Source: Bacteroidota bacterium (GTDB lineage: Bacteria; Bacteroidota; Bacteroidia; AKYH767-A; OLB10). Taken from it: 15,051 nucleotides of DNA. The notes under the pieces were generated by a model, which was not told where the DNA came from, made no database searches, and saw nothing but the letters and a program-made list of their open reading frames with translations. Shown piece after piece: positions 8,323-15,051 of this stretch (position 1 is its first letter; every line of letters starts with the position of its first letter). The position numbers and the translations under genes were made by a program. Where the stretch lies: the NCBI GenBank assembly GCA_016717325.1, contig JADKFV010000046.1:1-15051 (forward strand), in the 5' to 3' direction.

Positions 8323-9351
8323 TTAACTCAACAAAAACGCCATGGTATCAACACCATCAGCATAGTCATCAATAGCGGGTTGTTGTGTTGTTCCAAAGGG
8401 AATGGAATTAAATATTTTTTCATTGCTTACAATGCATTGAATTTTTTCGCGTTGAATGTGTAACTCAATTGCCAAATCATTCACATCATCATAGTATTCA
8501 AAATTCAAAACAGAAACCGGTGATGCAAAAGACTTGTCTTCCCTGATAATTAAAAAATCGTTCGTAAGAAATTTATCGCTATTCAACAACAAAATTGCAC
8601 GATGGTAATCGTAATTGTTTATATATTTATTATGGTTCGCTATATCGGCATATGGTAAAAACGCTTCAAATAATTTATCGAAAATAAAATCACGCGGCAC
8701 ATACACTTTTGTTACATTTCTGCATCCCAAACCAAAATAAGTAAATATATCAGCACCCAGTTTTTGTAAATCTTCTTTACTTTCATTTCCATTTAAAACA
8801 GCTATGCCATTTCTGTTTTTGCGAATAATGTGTGGATATTTTGAAAAATAATAATTGAAATATCCACTGCTATTATTACTACCTGTTGCAATTACTTTAT
8901 CAATAGTATTTAGTCTTTCAACTATTTCAATTTTATCTTTCCATTCAGGATTTGCAATCAATAATTCCACCATCACTGCCTTCATAAGAATAGTATCCTG
9001 CTGCGAAAGTTTTACAACAGCAATATTGCCCGAAACCAATACACACAGCAAATCGTGAAACCCCACCATCGGTATGTTGCCGGCCATGATAATACCTATT
9101 CGTTTATTCTGATTCCAGTTGAGTTGCGAATAATTATTGAGCCATTTTTCAATTTCATCAACTTGCAACATAAAATGAATGCCCTTCAAAGATTTAATAA
9201 TTGACTCGCGCGTGAACCACTGATTTGCAAAAATGGCCTGAGTTAAAACCAATTGCCATTGGGTTTGTTCTGAAGTATGTAAATCGGAAATAATTTTTTC
9301 GAACTGAAGGGATAAAGAACTTAGAGATTGGATAATCTTTTTTGGAAACAT
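8323..9351 (-). CDS. Acyl-CoA reductase, LuxC family
   Basis: This gene encodes a 342-residue member of the LuxC acyl-CoA reductase family, within the aldehyde dehydrogenase superfamily, expected to reduce an acyl-CoA (or acyl-thioester) to the aldehyde with NAD(P)H. Visible features are the nucleotide-site region RIGIIMAGNIPMVGFHD (84-100), VIATGSNNSSGYFNYYF (153-169), HIIRKNRNGIAVLNG (174-188), and FGLGCRNVTKVYVP (206-219) with Cys210 as the likely nucleophile. The protein is short compared with LuxC of luminous bacteria (about 480 residues) but of the size I know for the Bacteroidota version. It is transcribed away from the ferredoxin gene across 102 bp, a pairing I recall as common in this phylum, together with serC. 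It lies 217 bp before the synthase gene on the same strand, so read-through is possible, but the phylum-wide pairing argues that its main role is not in that pathway. The physiological substrate is not known to me. Confidence 0.85.
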   Translation of the reverse strand: MFPKKIIQSLSSLSLQFEKIISDLHTSEQTQWQLVLTQAIFANQWFTRESIIKSLKGIHFMLQVDEIEKWLNNYSQLNWNQNKRIGIIMAGNIPMVGFHDLLCVLVSGNIAVVKLSQQDTILMKAVMVELLIANPEWKDKIEIVERLNTIDKVIATGSNNSSGYFNYYFSKYPHIIRKNRNGIAVLNGNESKEDLQKLGADIFTYFGLGCRNVTKVYVPRDFIFDKLFEAFLPYADIANHNKYINNYDYHRAILLLNSDKFLTNDFLIIREDKSFASPVSVLNFEYYDDVNDLAIELHIQREKIQCIVSNEKIFNSIPFGTTQQPAIDDYADGVDTMAFLLS

Positions 9352-9399
9352 ATTTTATGTTGAAGTGAAAACAAAATGATAATTAATATGTGTACAAAG

Positions 9400-9429
9400 T
9401 TGCATTTTTAATTTTAATAATTACGTTTG
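9400..9429 (+). promoter_or_regulatory. Promoter of the ferredoxin gene
   Basis: TTG at 9400-9402, a 19-nt spacer, and TACGTTTG at 9422-9429 match the Bacteroidota -33/-7 pattern. Transcription should begin near 9435, about 20 nt before the ATG at 9454. Spacing and both boxes agree, making this the best promoter in the window. Confidence 0.55.
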
Positions 9430-9453
9430 TGGCAAAATATAAAACTAAAAATT

Positions 9454-9801
9454 ATGGCTATTAAGATAACAGATGAATGTATTAATTGCGGTGCCTGCGA
9501 GCCCGAATGCCCTAATAATGCAATATACGAAGGCGGTGCTGAGTGGCGCTTTAGCGATGGTACCAGCGTGCGCGGAATGTTTAATAAAATGGACGGAACT
9601 GCCATTGATGCCAACACTCCACAGGCTCCATTTGCTATGGACCGCTACTATATAGTTACAGATAAATGTACAGAGTGTGTGGGCTTTCACGATGAACCAC
9701 AATGCGCTTCTGTTTGTCCGGTTGATTGTTGTGTTGATGACGAAGATTTTCGTGAAACGCCCGATCAGCTTGGAGCCAAAAAACAAAGTATGCATTCTTA
9801 G
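9454..9801 (+). CDS. 2[4Fe-4S] ferredoxin
   Basis: This gene encodes a 115-residue soluble electron carrier with two [4Fe-4S] clusters. The first motif is C9-x2-C12-x2-C15-x3-C19-P. The second is C72-x2-C75-x8-C84-x3-C88-P. The 8-residue insert between the second and third Cys of the latter is like Allochromatium-type ferredoxins, which have low-potential clusters. Between the motifs is an unusually long stretch (about 27-62, with EWRFSDGT and a Met/Asp-rich part), also known from the Bacteroidota family. Start: the ATG at 9454, since the longer reading would need a TTG at 9427 and would overlap the promoter. Divergent from the acyl-CoA reductase gene and followed by a hairpin terminator, so probably monocistronic. 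Whether it gives electrons to that reductase is not shown. Confidence 0.95.
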   Translation: MAIKITDECINCGACEPECPNNAIYEGGAEWRFSDGTSVRGMFNKMDGTAIDANTPQAPFAMDRYYIVTDKCTECVGFHDEPQCASVCPVDCCVDDEDFRETPDQLGAKKQSMHS

Positions 9802-9850
9802 TTTGGTTACTGGTTATTTTGTTATTGGTTATTGAGTTATTGATAACTGT
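9802..9850 (+). repeat. Imperfect direct repeats of a GGTTATT-like unit
   Basis: Immediately after the ferredoxin stop, variants of GGTTATT or GTTATTG occur five or six times in close order, ending in the small palindrome GTTATTGATAAC (9836-9847). It does not code for anything and the units vary in spacing, so it is a simple degenerate repeat, possibly grown by slippage. Confidence 0.5.
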
Positions 9851-9935
9851 GTTAATTTTGAATGATGGTTCAAATCAATACTTTACTAATGCGAGGTTCT
9901 CTTTTGTAAACGAATATTATTTTAAGATAAAATTT

Positions 9936-9961
9936 AGCCCGAAAATAATTCGGGCTTTTTT
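9936..9961 (+). terminator. Rho-independent terminator after the ferredoxin gene
   Basis: An 8-bp perfect stem, AGCCCGAA with TTCGGGCT, encloses the loop AATAA and runs into six T. It lies about 135 nt after the ferredoxin stop. It should end the ferredoxin transcript before the next gene at 10074. Confidence 0.85.
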
Positions 9962-10073
9962 ATTTCTTCTCAGAGTTGCCAGCAATTCATTACCCTGAAA
10001 CACCAACCATAACATAGAATCTTATACCAATTCACATATTTTTACGTTATTGCATCACATAACCAATCTAAGA

Positions 10074-11012
10074 ATGAAGCAATTATCATTGGCAGTTATT
10101 ATCTGTATTTTTTTTAGTTTTAATTTAAATGCACAATCAACAAGTTTTAAATATTACACTTTAAGTAATGCATTTAAAAATAGCTTGTTTTATATCAAAT
10201 GCCTCAGCGATAGTGTTGCGCGGAGTACCGATGACAGCACAAAATTATTCGCAAATGCAAAATTGCGTGATACGCTGCCTGGCTTGTTACGTGTAGAAAG
10301 CACTTTTGAAGATCCATTTGATTCTATAAAAAGCATATCCATTATAAAAAGCAACGATGAACATGTACGCATATATACATGGTTTGTGGCTACCGAAAAC
10401 GCAACAAAATATCAATACGAGGGAGTAATACAATTTCGCGATAAGGGCGATAAACTTTTCAAAGTTATATCGTTGCGTGACTCCACCTACGAAGATGATT
10501 TAGTAATAAAAAAATTACTGAAAAAAGGTAACTGGTATGGTGCCATGTACTACAATATTGTAGAGGTACGCAAAAACGGAAATACACTTTATACTTTGAT
10601 AGGGTGGAAGGGTTACGATAAAAATGTAACTAAAAAAGTGATAGACATAGTGAAATTCACTCGGGGAGAACCAACATTTGGAGCGGCAGTTTTGCAAAAC
10701 AAAAAGAAAATTCAAAGCCGCTTAATATTCTCTTATTCATCGGCAGTGAGTATGAAATTGAATTACGATTCCAAGAAAAAGATGATAGTATATGAACACC
10801 TATCGGCACCGGATGGTACTGAAAATGCCGCACCCGAGGTGATGGGCCCCGATATGACTTATGACGGATTGAAATGGCGCGATGAGAAATGGATGTACTT
10901 TAAAGACCTCGAAATGAAAAACAATTCGACCGAGAGTGATAAAAAAGATAAGCCCGACAAAAAGGAGAAAAAACTATACACCCCAGCCTCCGAAGAAGGT
11001 GAAAAGAAATAA
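10074..11012 (+). CDS. Exported protein of unknown function with Lys-rich tail
   Basis: This gene encodes a 312-residue protein I cannot assign to a named family. The ATG at 10074 (MKQLSLAVIICIFFSFNLNAQS) opens directly on a signal peptide with cleavage likely after LNA. The in-frame ATG at 10050 would add eight non-signal residues. There is no lipobox, so it is probably soluble in the periplasm or loosely bound to the envelope. The body is rich in beta-strand patterns, with FRDKGDKLFKVISLRDST, WYGAMYYNIVEV, LYTLIGWKGYDKNVTKK and YDGLKWRDEKWMYFKDLEM. The end (about 280-312) is highly charged, with repeated Asp-Lys and Glu-Lys pairs. I have an impression of similar proteins in other Bacteroidota. 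It sits between ferredoxin and serC on the same strand; 44 nt separate it from serC, so the two may be partly cotranscribed. Confidence 0.75.
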   Translation: MKQLSLAVIICIFFSFNLNAQSTSFKYYTLSNAFKNSLFYIKCLSDSVARSTDDSTKLFANAKLRDTLPGLLRVESTFEDPFDSIKSISIIKSNDEHVRIYTWFVATENATKYQYEGVIQFRDKGDKLFKVISLRDSTYEDDLVIKKLLKKGNWYGAMYYNIVEVRKNGNTLYTLIGWKGYDKNVTKKVIDIVKFTRGEPTFGAAVLQNKKKIQSRLIFSYSSAVSMKLNYDSKKKMIVYEHLSAPDGTENAAPEVMGPDMTYDGLKWRDEKWMYFKDLEMKNNSTESDKKDKPDKKEKKLYTPASEEGEKK

Positions 11013-11020
11013 TACATTTG
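11013..11020 (+). promoter_or_regulatory. Possible -7 element for serC
   Basis: TACATTTG fits TAnnTTTG and begins right after the stop of the preceding gene. A start near 11026 would give a leader of about 30 nt before the serC ATG at 11057. No convincing TTG is present at the -33 distance. Confidence 0.35.
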
Positions 11021-11056
11021 CGCAAAATTTAATTTTAAATATTTAAGCAACAGGAA

Positions 11057-12115
11057 ATGAAAGTACATAATTTTGGAGCCGGTCCATCGATACTACCGCG
11101 CGAAGTGATAGAACAATCAGCAGCAGGGGTGCTCAATTTTAACGATTCGGGAATGTCGATTTTAGAAATTTCGCACCGCAGCGAACTTTTCGAAAAGGTT
11201 TTGAACGAGGCAATATCACTCGTGCGTGAGTTGCTCAATGTACCCGAAAATTACCACGTTTTATTTTTAAGTGGTGGGGCAAGTTTTCACTTTACTATGG
11301 TGCCACAAAATTTGATGAAAACCAAAGCAGCCTATGTAGAATCGGGAGTATGGGCAAAAAAAGCAATCAAGGAATCGCAACTTTTTGGCGACACTAAAGT
11401 GATTGCTTCATCGGCCGATAAAAACTTTACGTATTTACCTGCTATCGAAAATATTCCTGCCGATGCCGATTATCTGCATTGCACATCGAACAATACAATT
11501 TATGGTTCGCAGATGAAAAGTTTTCCTGTTACTACAATACCTTTGGTTTGCGATATGAGTAGTGACTTTTTATCGCGCCCTGTAGATGTTTCGCAATTTG
11601 GGATGATATATGCCGGAGCACAAAAAAATGTTGGCCCATCAGGAACATCCATTGTAATTATTCGCAACGATTTATTGGATAACTACAAACCCAACACACC
11701 GACAATATTGCGATACAAAACGCATGTTGATGCAAACTCACTTTACAATACTCCACCGGTTTTTGCAATATATACTTGTATGCTTACTTTACGTTGGTTG
11801 AAAAAACTTGGAGGCTTAAAAGCCATGGAAGCGATCAACAACAAAAAGGCCGAACTTCTTTATAACGCTTTGGAAAGTAATTCATTGTTCAATTTACCGG
11901 TTGCAAAAGCCGATCGTTCGTATATGAATGTTGTGTTTACAATAGACGATAAAGAAAAGGAAAAAGCATTTCTCGATTTTTGCAAATCAAAAAATATTGT
12001 TGGAATAAAAGGACATAAAAGTGTTGGCGGTTTCCGTGCTTCCATTTACAATGCATTGCCTATAGATAGTGTTCAGTTTTTGGTTGATGCTATTGCGGAG
12101 TTTACAGCGCAGTAA
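11057..12115 (+). CDS. serC: Phosphoserine aminotransferase
   Basis: This enzyme converts 3-phosphohydroxypyruvate and glutamate to O-phosphoserine and 2-oxoglutarate in serine biosynthesis. The same family also acts in pyridoxal phosphate synthesis in some bacteria. It has 352 residues, close to the usual 360. Signatures include NFGAGPSILPREV at the N-terminus, SILEISHRSELF (34-45), the cofactor-phosphate region LSGGAS (71-76), CTSNNTIYG (142-150), DMSSDFLSR (167-174) with Asp167 for the pyridine nitrogen, and YAGAQKNVGPSG with the Schiff-base Lys190. Near the end, GFRASIYNALP carries an Arg expected to bind the substrate carboxylate. The ATG at 11057 is preceded by CAGGAA, a passable ribosome site. 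In many Bacteroidota serA follows serC. Here the next gene is convergent, so serA is not directly downstream. Confidence 0.97.
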   Translation: MKVHNFGAGPSILPREVIEQSAAGVLNFNDSGMSILEISHRSELFEKVLNEAISLVRELLNVPENYHVLFLSGGASFHFTMVPQNLMKTKAAYVESGVWAKKAIKESQLFGDTKVIASSADKNFTYLPAIENIPADADYLHCTSNNTIYGSQMKSFPVTTIPLVCDMSSDFLSRPVDVSQFGMIYAGAQKNVGPSGTSIVIIRNDLLDNYKPNTPTILRYKTHVDANSLYNTPPVFAIYTCMLTLRWLKKLGGLKAMEAINNKKAELLYNALESNSLFNLPVAKADRSYMNVVFTIDDKEKEKAFLDFCKSKNIVGIKGHKSVGGFRASIYNALPIDSVQFLVDAIAEFTAQ

Positions 12116-12222
12116 GCATTTGCAAGTTTCTCATTTATTTATTAGCCTAAGTCTTTACAGAGTATCAATTACTAATTTGCAAATAGTTCTTTAGCACACT
12201 GAAATATTATTGATTATACTCC

Positions 12223-13440
12223 TCATTCCAATTCGTAATACTGTCTGTTGAAACCAAATATTTTGAAACGGATAAAGTAAAAAATATTGAAAAATAAATG
12301 GCCAAGAATAGTAACAGGAACTGCAACAAATGTTGGTGATAAATACAATCTGTAAACTATTGCCGTAACAAAAACCAACAATGATAAAATAGACACGATT
12401 GCATCATACTTGTCGGGCTTATTGGAATTCAAGGCATAAACCGGATACAGGGCAGCAATCAAAAAATAACTGAAGAAAAGTATAGAGGAGTTTTTTAATG
12501 ATATGGCTATAATAATAGCAAGAAAAAATCCTGCAATTACAGTTGCCGAAACTATCATTCTGCGTTTTCGGCTGGCAGTAAATAAATTTGAAGTGAAAGA
12601 ATTTTTGAGATAAAACAAATCGGCAAACGAAGAAATGTAATTGCAAATTTGCGCCCAGAAAGCCCGGAAGAAAACTCCACCCCAAAATTGCGGAATCAGC
12701 ATTAGCCATGCCGACTTACCACTTACGGTAAATTTTATTTCGGTATATTTTTCTACGCTGAACAAAAAACTATTTTGCATTTTTATGCTGCGCAACATGG
12801 CGTCTTTTAATACTTCGTTTTGTGGATTTAATCGCAATGCATTTTGAAAGCACTCTAATGCCTCATTTATAAAGCCACCCTCAAGCTCCAGTTTTCCTTT
12901 TTGATACCATGTCTCAACATCCTCAATGTCGAACTGCAAACCGGTATTAATTGAATTAGCAGCACCCGTTTTATCACCTACCAATTTCATCAATTGCGAT
13001 TTGCTTGCATGGTACGATGAATTCTCCGGGTCGAGTTTTATGGCTTCGTTTATGCTGTTTATCGCCTCTTCAATTTTTCCTTTTTTAAGATAAATATCTG
13101 CAAGCAGATCATGAGCTGCTGCAAAGTTGGGCGATAATTCGAGTGCGCTAACTATGGCAATATACGATTTGTTATATGCACCTTGTTTATACAAAATGAT
13201 AGCATGAATGTAATGGCCATAAGCATATCCGGCATTGCATGCCAAACAACTTAAAGCATGTTCAAGTGCTTTGTTCAGATTTTTATTTTGCAATTCAATA
13301 TAAGCCAGTTGTCCAAATGCTTCATGGTAATTGGGGTTTATGGCCAATGCCTGTGCTAATAATTGAGCAGCCTTATCGAAACGGTTAAAATCGATTAAGT
13401 GCAATGCCTGCTCATATAATTGTTCTGCCTTATCGTTCAT
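12223..13440 (-). CDS. TPR protein with multi-pass membrane C-terminus
   Basis: This gene encodes a 405-residue protein. Residues 3 to about 207 hold about six tetratricopeptide repeats, visible from the periodic A-x-x-x-F/L and the P near each repeat end, for instance ALAINPNYHEAFGQLAYIEL, ALELSPNFAAAHDLLADIYL and AIKLDPENSSYHA. From about 244 onward there are four or five hydrophobic stretches (about 244-265, 295-313, 317-337, 345-364, 370-390) with a positive patch SRKRRM at 290-295. The repeats are probably cytoplasmic, since there is no signal peptide, and the tail anchors them to the inner membrane. TPRs bind partner proteins; the partner is unknown. The C-terminal family is not one I can name. 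The gene converges with serC, with 107 bp between their stops and no clear terminator there. Confidence 0.85.
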   Translation of the reverse strand: MNDKAEQLYEQALHLIDFNRFDKAAQLLAQALAINPNYHEAFGQLAYIELQNKNLNKALEHALSCLACNAGYAYGHYIHAIILYKQGAYNKSYIAIVSALELSPNFAAAHDLLADIYLKKGKIEEAINSINEAIKLDPENSSYHASKSQLMKLVGDKTGAANSINTGLQFDIEDVETWYQKGKLELEGGFINEALECFQNALRLNPQNEVLKDAMLRSIKMQNSFLFSVEKYTEIKFTVSGKSAWLMLIPQFWGGVFFRAFWAQICNYISSFADLFYLKNSFTSNLFTASRKRRMIVSATVIAGFFLAIIIAISLKNSSILFFSYFLIAALYPVYALNSNKPDKYDAIVSILSLLVFVTAIVYRLYLSPTFVAVPVTILGHLFFNIFYFIRFKIFGFNRQYYELE

Positions 13441-13470
13441 GGCACAATTATATAAAGAAATATTTGAAGA

Positions 13471-13480
13471 TTTTTTTTTT
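13471..13480. repeat. Ten-base A/T homopolymer upstream of the TPR gene
   Basis: Ten T on the plus strand (ten A in the sense direction), followed by five A, lies about 30 bp before the ATG of the TPR gene, within its leader or promoter region. Tracts of this length can change length by slippage and alter spacing. Confidence 0.5.
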
Positions 13481-13561
13481 AAAAAGGGACGGCTACATCA
13501 AACTATTTAGACTTTCATTTATTTTTTGTTTTCTAATGGTATGATAGACTCTGATAAGAAT

Positions 13562-13597
13562 AAAAAAAGAGTTGCCTCTTTCGAAGCAACTCTTTTT
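13562..13597 (-). terminator. Rho-independent terminator of the T9SS protein gene
   Basis: A 12-bp stem pairs AAAAAGAGTTGC (13564-13575) with GCAACTCTTTTT (13586-13597) around a 10-nt loop. In the minus-strand sense it ends in seven T and lies about 25 nt past the stop at 13623. The stem has A and T tracts on both sides, so it could work in both directions, but no plus-strand gene reads into it. Confidence 0.8.
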
Positions 13598-13622
13598 CAA
13601 AATGAGAAGATAAAAAATCGAA

Positions 13623-15051
13623 TTATTCCTTTATGAATGTAGCGCTTTGCAATTGATTGCCATTGCTCAATTGAAGGCTATAGATTCCCGATTTCAAATC
13701 GGCAATATCAATACTCAATGTGCCATTGGCATATACCTGTATTGCTTTTACAGTTTGGCCTAACGAATTGGTAATGGTAGCGATAAGCACCTCATCAGAA
13801 TTAATATCCAAATTTAAAACACTGGTTGCCGGATTAGGGTATACATTCAACCTATTGTCATTATTAACCATAGCTGTATACTCACCTTCGCGTGCTGCAA
13901 GTGTAGTAAAGGATTTAAGTGTTGAGAAAGAACCTTTATAATATGAGTTACCAACTTTATGGAATGACTGTACTTTGTAGTTGTAAATGGTGCTGGCTGC
14001 AAGTGACTTCAAAGTATCGGCAATGCTTCCTGCAGGTAATGTATCATTTTTAAATGTCACATCGGTGCTTTTCTTGTAGCTAACAATGTAGCCATCTACA
14101 CAAGCCAAACTTGTCCACCTAATTGTTGCCTGATTTTTTGTAATGCCCGTTGCATTTGTAGCCTGTGGTGTGGGGCTTATTGCTTTAGAAGATGATTGCA
14201 CATAATATGTAATGGCACCATTGCCTTTCACTCTGCAATAGTAGTTTCGGAGGCAATAACGCGTAACTTGCCGTATCACTTGTAGATACTGCAGCACCAT
14301 ATACCGCGCCATCTTTATAAAGTTGAACTGAGTATGGAGCACGACCGCGGGTGATGTAATATGTGAGCGATCCTTTGCTACAAAGTGAACCACCTGCCGA
14401 CTTCACCAGTGCTACTGTATGGCTGCATGTATCTTTGTATTGGGCATTAATTGTGTAACCACCGTAACCGGCTGTGCGTAACATTTTTATATAGTAGGCA
14501 CCATTTGTAAGTGCAGCGTATGATTTTGTGTAACCTGTTGCGCCATTCATCACAGCCGTATCTACAGGCGCTGCTGTTGTGTCCTTATATAAATAATATT
14601 TTACATCGGCATTGCCATTGCCATCCCACGTGCGTGCTACTTTTGCTATATTAATTACAAGTGGTGCACCGGTGTAATAACCTAATTTAAACCAATCTGT
14701 ATTGTCAACTGTACCTGTTCCACTTGTATAACCTATGTTGCCCGCCTTTGGTGGTATATCCACAAATCAAAGCCCTTTGTTTTGCATATTTATTTGTCTG
14801 TTATCGCTATTATTGTTGCTTATATATTCTGTTACCAATTGATAGGTTGAATATTCATTTGTATAATATGATCGATTAAGTACATAGTAAGTGCCGGCCA
14901 CCAAATCATTTTTTGTATAGGTAAATGAATTGGGACCACTTGTATATTGACTATAAAGTAGCGAAGTGCCATTCACATCATATACTTGTATATAAATATT
15001 ATTAATATTTCCATTTATAGTGATAGAAAGTTTGCCATCATTTGGCAAAAT
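13623..15051 (-). pseudogene. T9SS-exported multidomain surface protein, 3' part, disrupted
   Basis: The 5' end lies beyond 15051. In order the visible protein has: a repeat-like module (GKLSITINGN, NIYIQVYDVNG, YTKNDLVAGTYYVLN); a second copy of similar type (NTDWFKLGYYTGAPLVIN, VKYYLYKDT, LTNGAYYIKMLRTAGYGGYT) resembling pre-peptidase C-terminal (PPC) domains; an Ig-like SprB-type segment (GSLTYYITRGRAPYSVQLYK); a fibronectin type III domain (about 13890-14180, TNATGITKNQATIRWTSLAC); and a C-terminal type A sorting domain (about 13626-13859, LNVYPNPATSVLNLDI to the end SATFIKE). That last domain directs export through the type IX system and attachment to the surface. Two breaks occur: an in-frame TGA at 14767-14769 between the two modules, and a +1 shift at AAA 14245-14247, where removing one A joins ALLPP to NYYCRVKGNG. 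Either a decaying gene or sequence error. The enzymatic part, if any, is outside the window. Confidence 0.8.

Noticed and set aside
8323..9351. Acyl-CoA reductase as the dedicated release enzyme of the synthase
   Set aside because: The gene is paired with the ferredoxin in Bacteroidota without any synthase as far as I know, and 217 bp with a promoter-like site lie between the two. Kept only as a possibility within the reductase finding.
9445..9795. Minus-strand open frame across the ferredoxin gene
   Set aside because: It is an antisense shadow of a gene with two complete cluster motifs.
9802..9850. Repeats after the ferredoxin gene as a CRISPR array
   Set aside because: The units are about 7-10 bp, imperfect, and without unique spacers of constant length.
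12118..12182. ATTTGCAA and TTGCAAAT as an inverted repeat terminator between serC and the TPR gene
   Set aside because: Eight-bp arms are separated by about 50 nt without a T-run; weak as a hairpin and likely chance.
14767..14769. TGA read as an amino acid (altered genetic code)
   Set aside because: TGA ends the synthase gene and Trp is TGG throughout. One in-frame TGA does not support recoding.
14761..14775. CTT TGA in the T9SS gene, the same slippery codons as the prfB +1 recoding site
   Set aside because: A +1 shift here leads to a stop after about eleven codons and to no sensible protein. The original frame after the TGA continues the protein, so plain nonsense or an error fits better.

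Overview
The window reads as chromosomal DNA of a Bacteroidota bacterium, probably of the Chitinophagales/Sphingobacteriales type. The DNA is AT-rich. Promoter-like sites fit the Bacteroidota pattern TTG-N17-20-TAnnTTTG, and A-rich leaders stand in place of strong Shine-Dalgarno sites. There is a type IX secretion (T9SS) sorting domain, a Bacteroidota-style surface lipoprotein, and the acyl-CoA reductase / dicluster ferredoxin / serC neighbourhood that I know from this phylum. The genetic code looks standard: Trp is TGG, and TAA, TAG and TGA all end genes.

Left part, minus strand, read from right to left (9351 to 94). A short LuxC-type acyl-CoA reductase (8323-9351) is followed by a 217-bp gap holding an imperfect palindrome and a promoter-like site. 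Next comes a 1563-residue hybrid synthase with the order adenylation, peptidyl carrier, ketosynthase, acyltransferase (A-T-KS-AT; 3414-8105). Its stop overlaps by 4 nt the start of an RluD-type pseudouridine synthase gene (2367-3417), which carries a frameshift in a run of six G/C. A beta-helix lipoprotein (675-2198) and a small frameshifted envelope protein (94-649) follow on the same strand.

Middle part, plus strand. A 2[4Fe-4S] ferredoxin (9454-9801) diverges from the acyl-CoA reductase over a 102-bp shared promoter region and is followed by a clear hairpin terminator. Then come an unrecognised exported protein (10074-11012) and phosphoserine aminotransferase serC (11057-12115).

Right part, minus strand. 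A TPR protein with a multi-pass membrane C-terminus (12223-13440) converges on serC. The window ends inside a large T9SS cargo protein gene (13623 to beyond 15051), which is broken by an in-frame TGA and by a frameshift, and is followed by a strong terminator.

The most interesting item is the A-T-KS-AT synthase. All catalytic residues are present, the ten-residue adenylation code read by eye (DVQFIAHVIK) resembles codes for proline, and the AT carries malonyl-type motifs. The expected chemistry is loading of proline and one round of condensation with a malonyl unit. There is no acyl carrier protein after the AT, no reductive domain and no thioesterase, so it must work with partners outside the window. 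A caution on quality: three genes carry frameshifts, each explained by one extra base in a homopolymer, which points at least partly to sequencing or assembly error.
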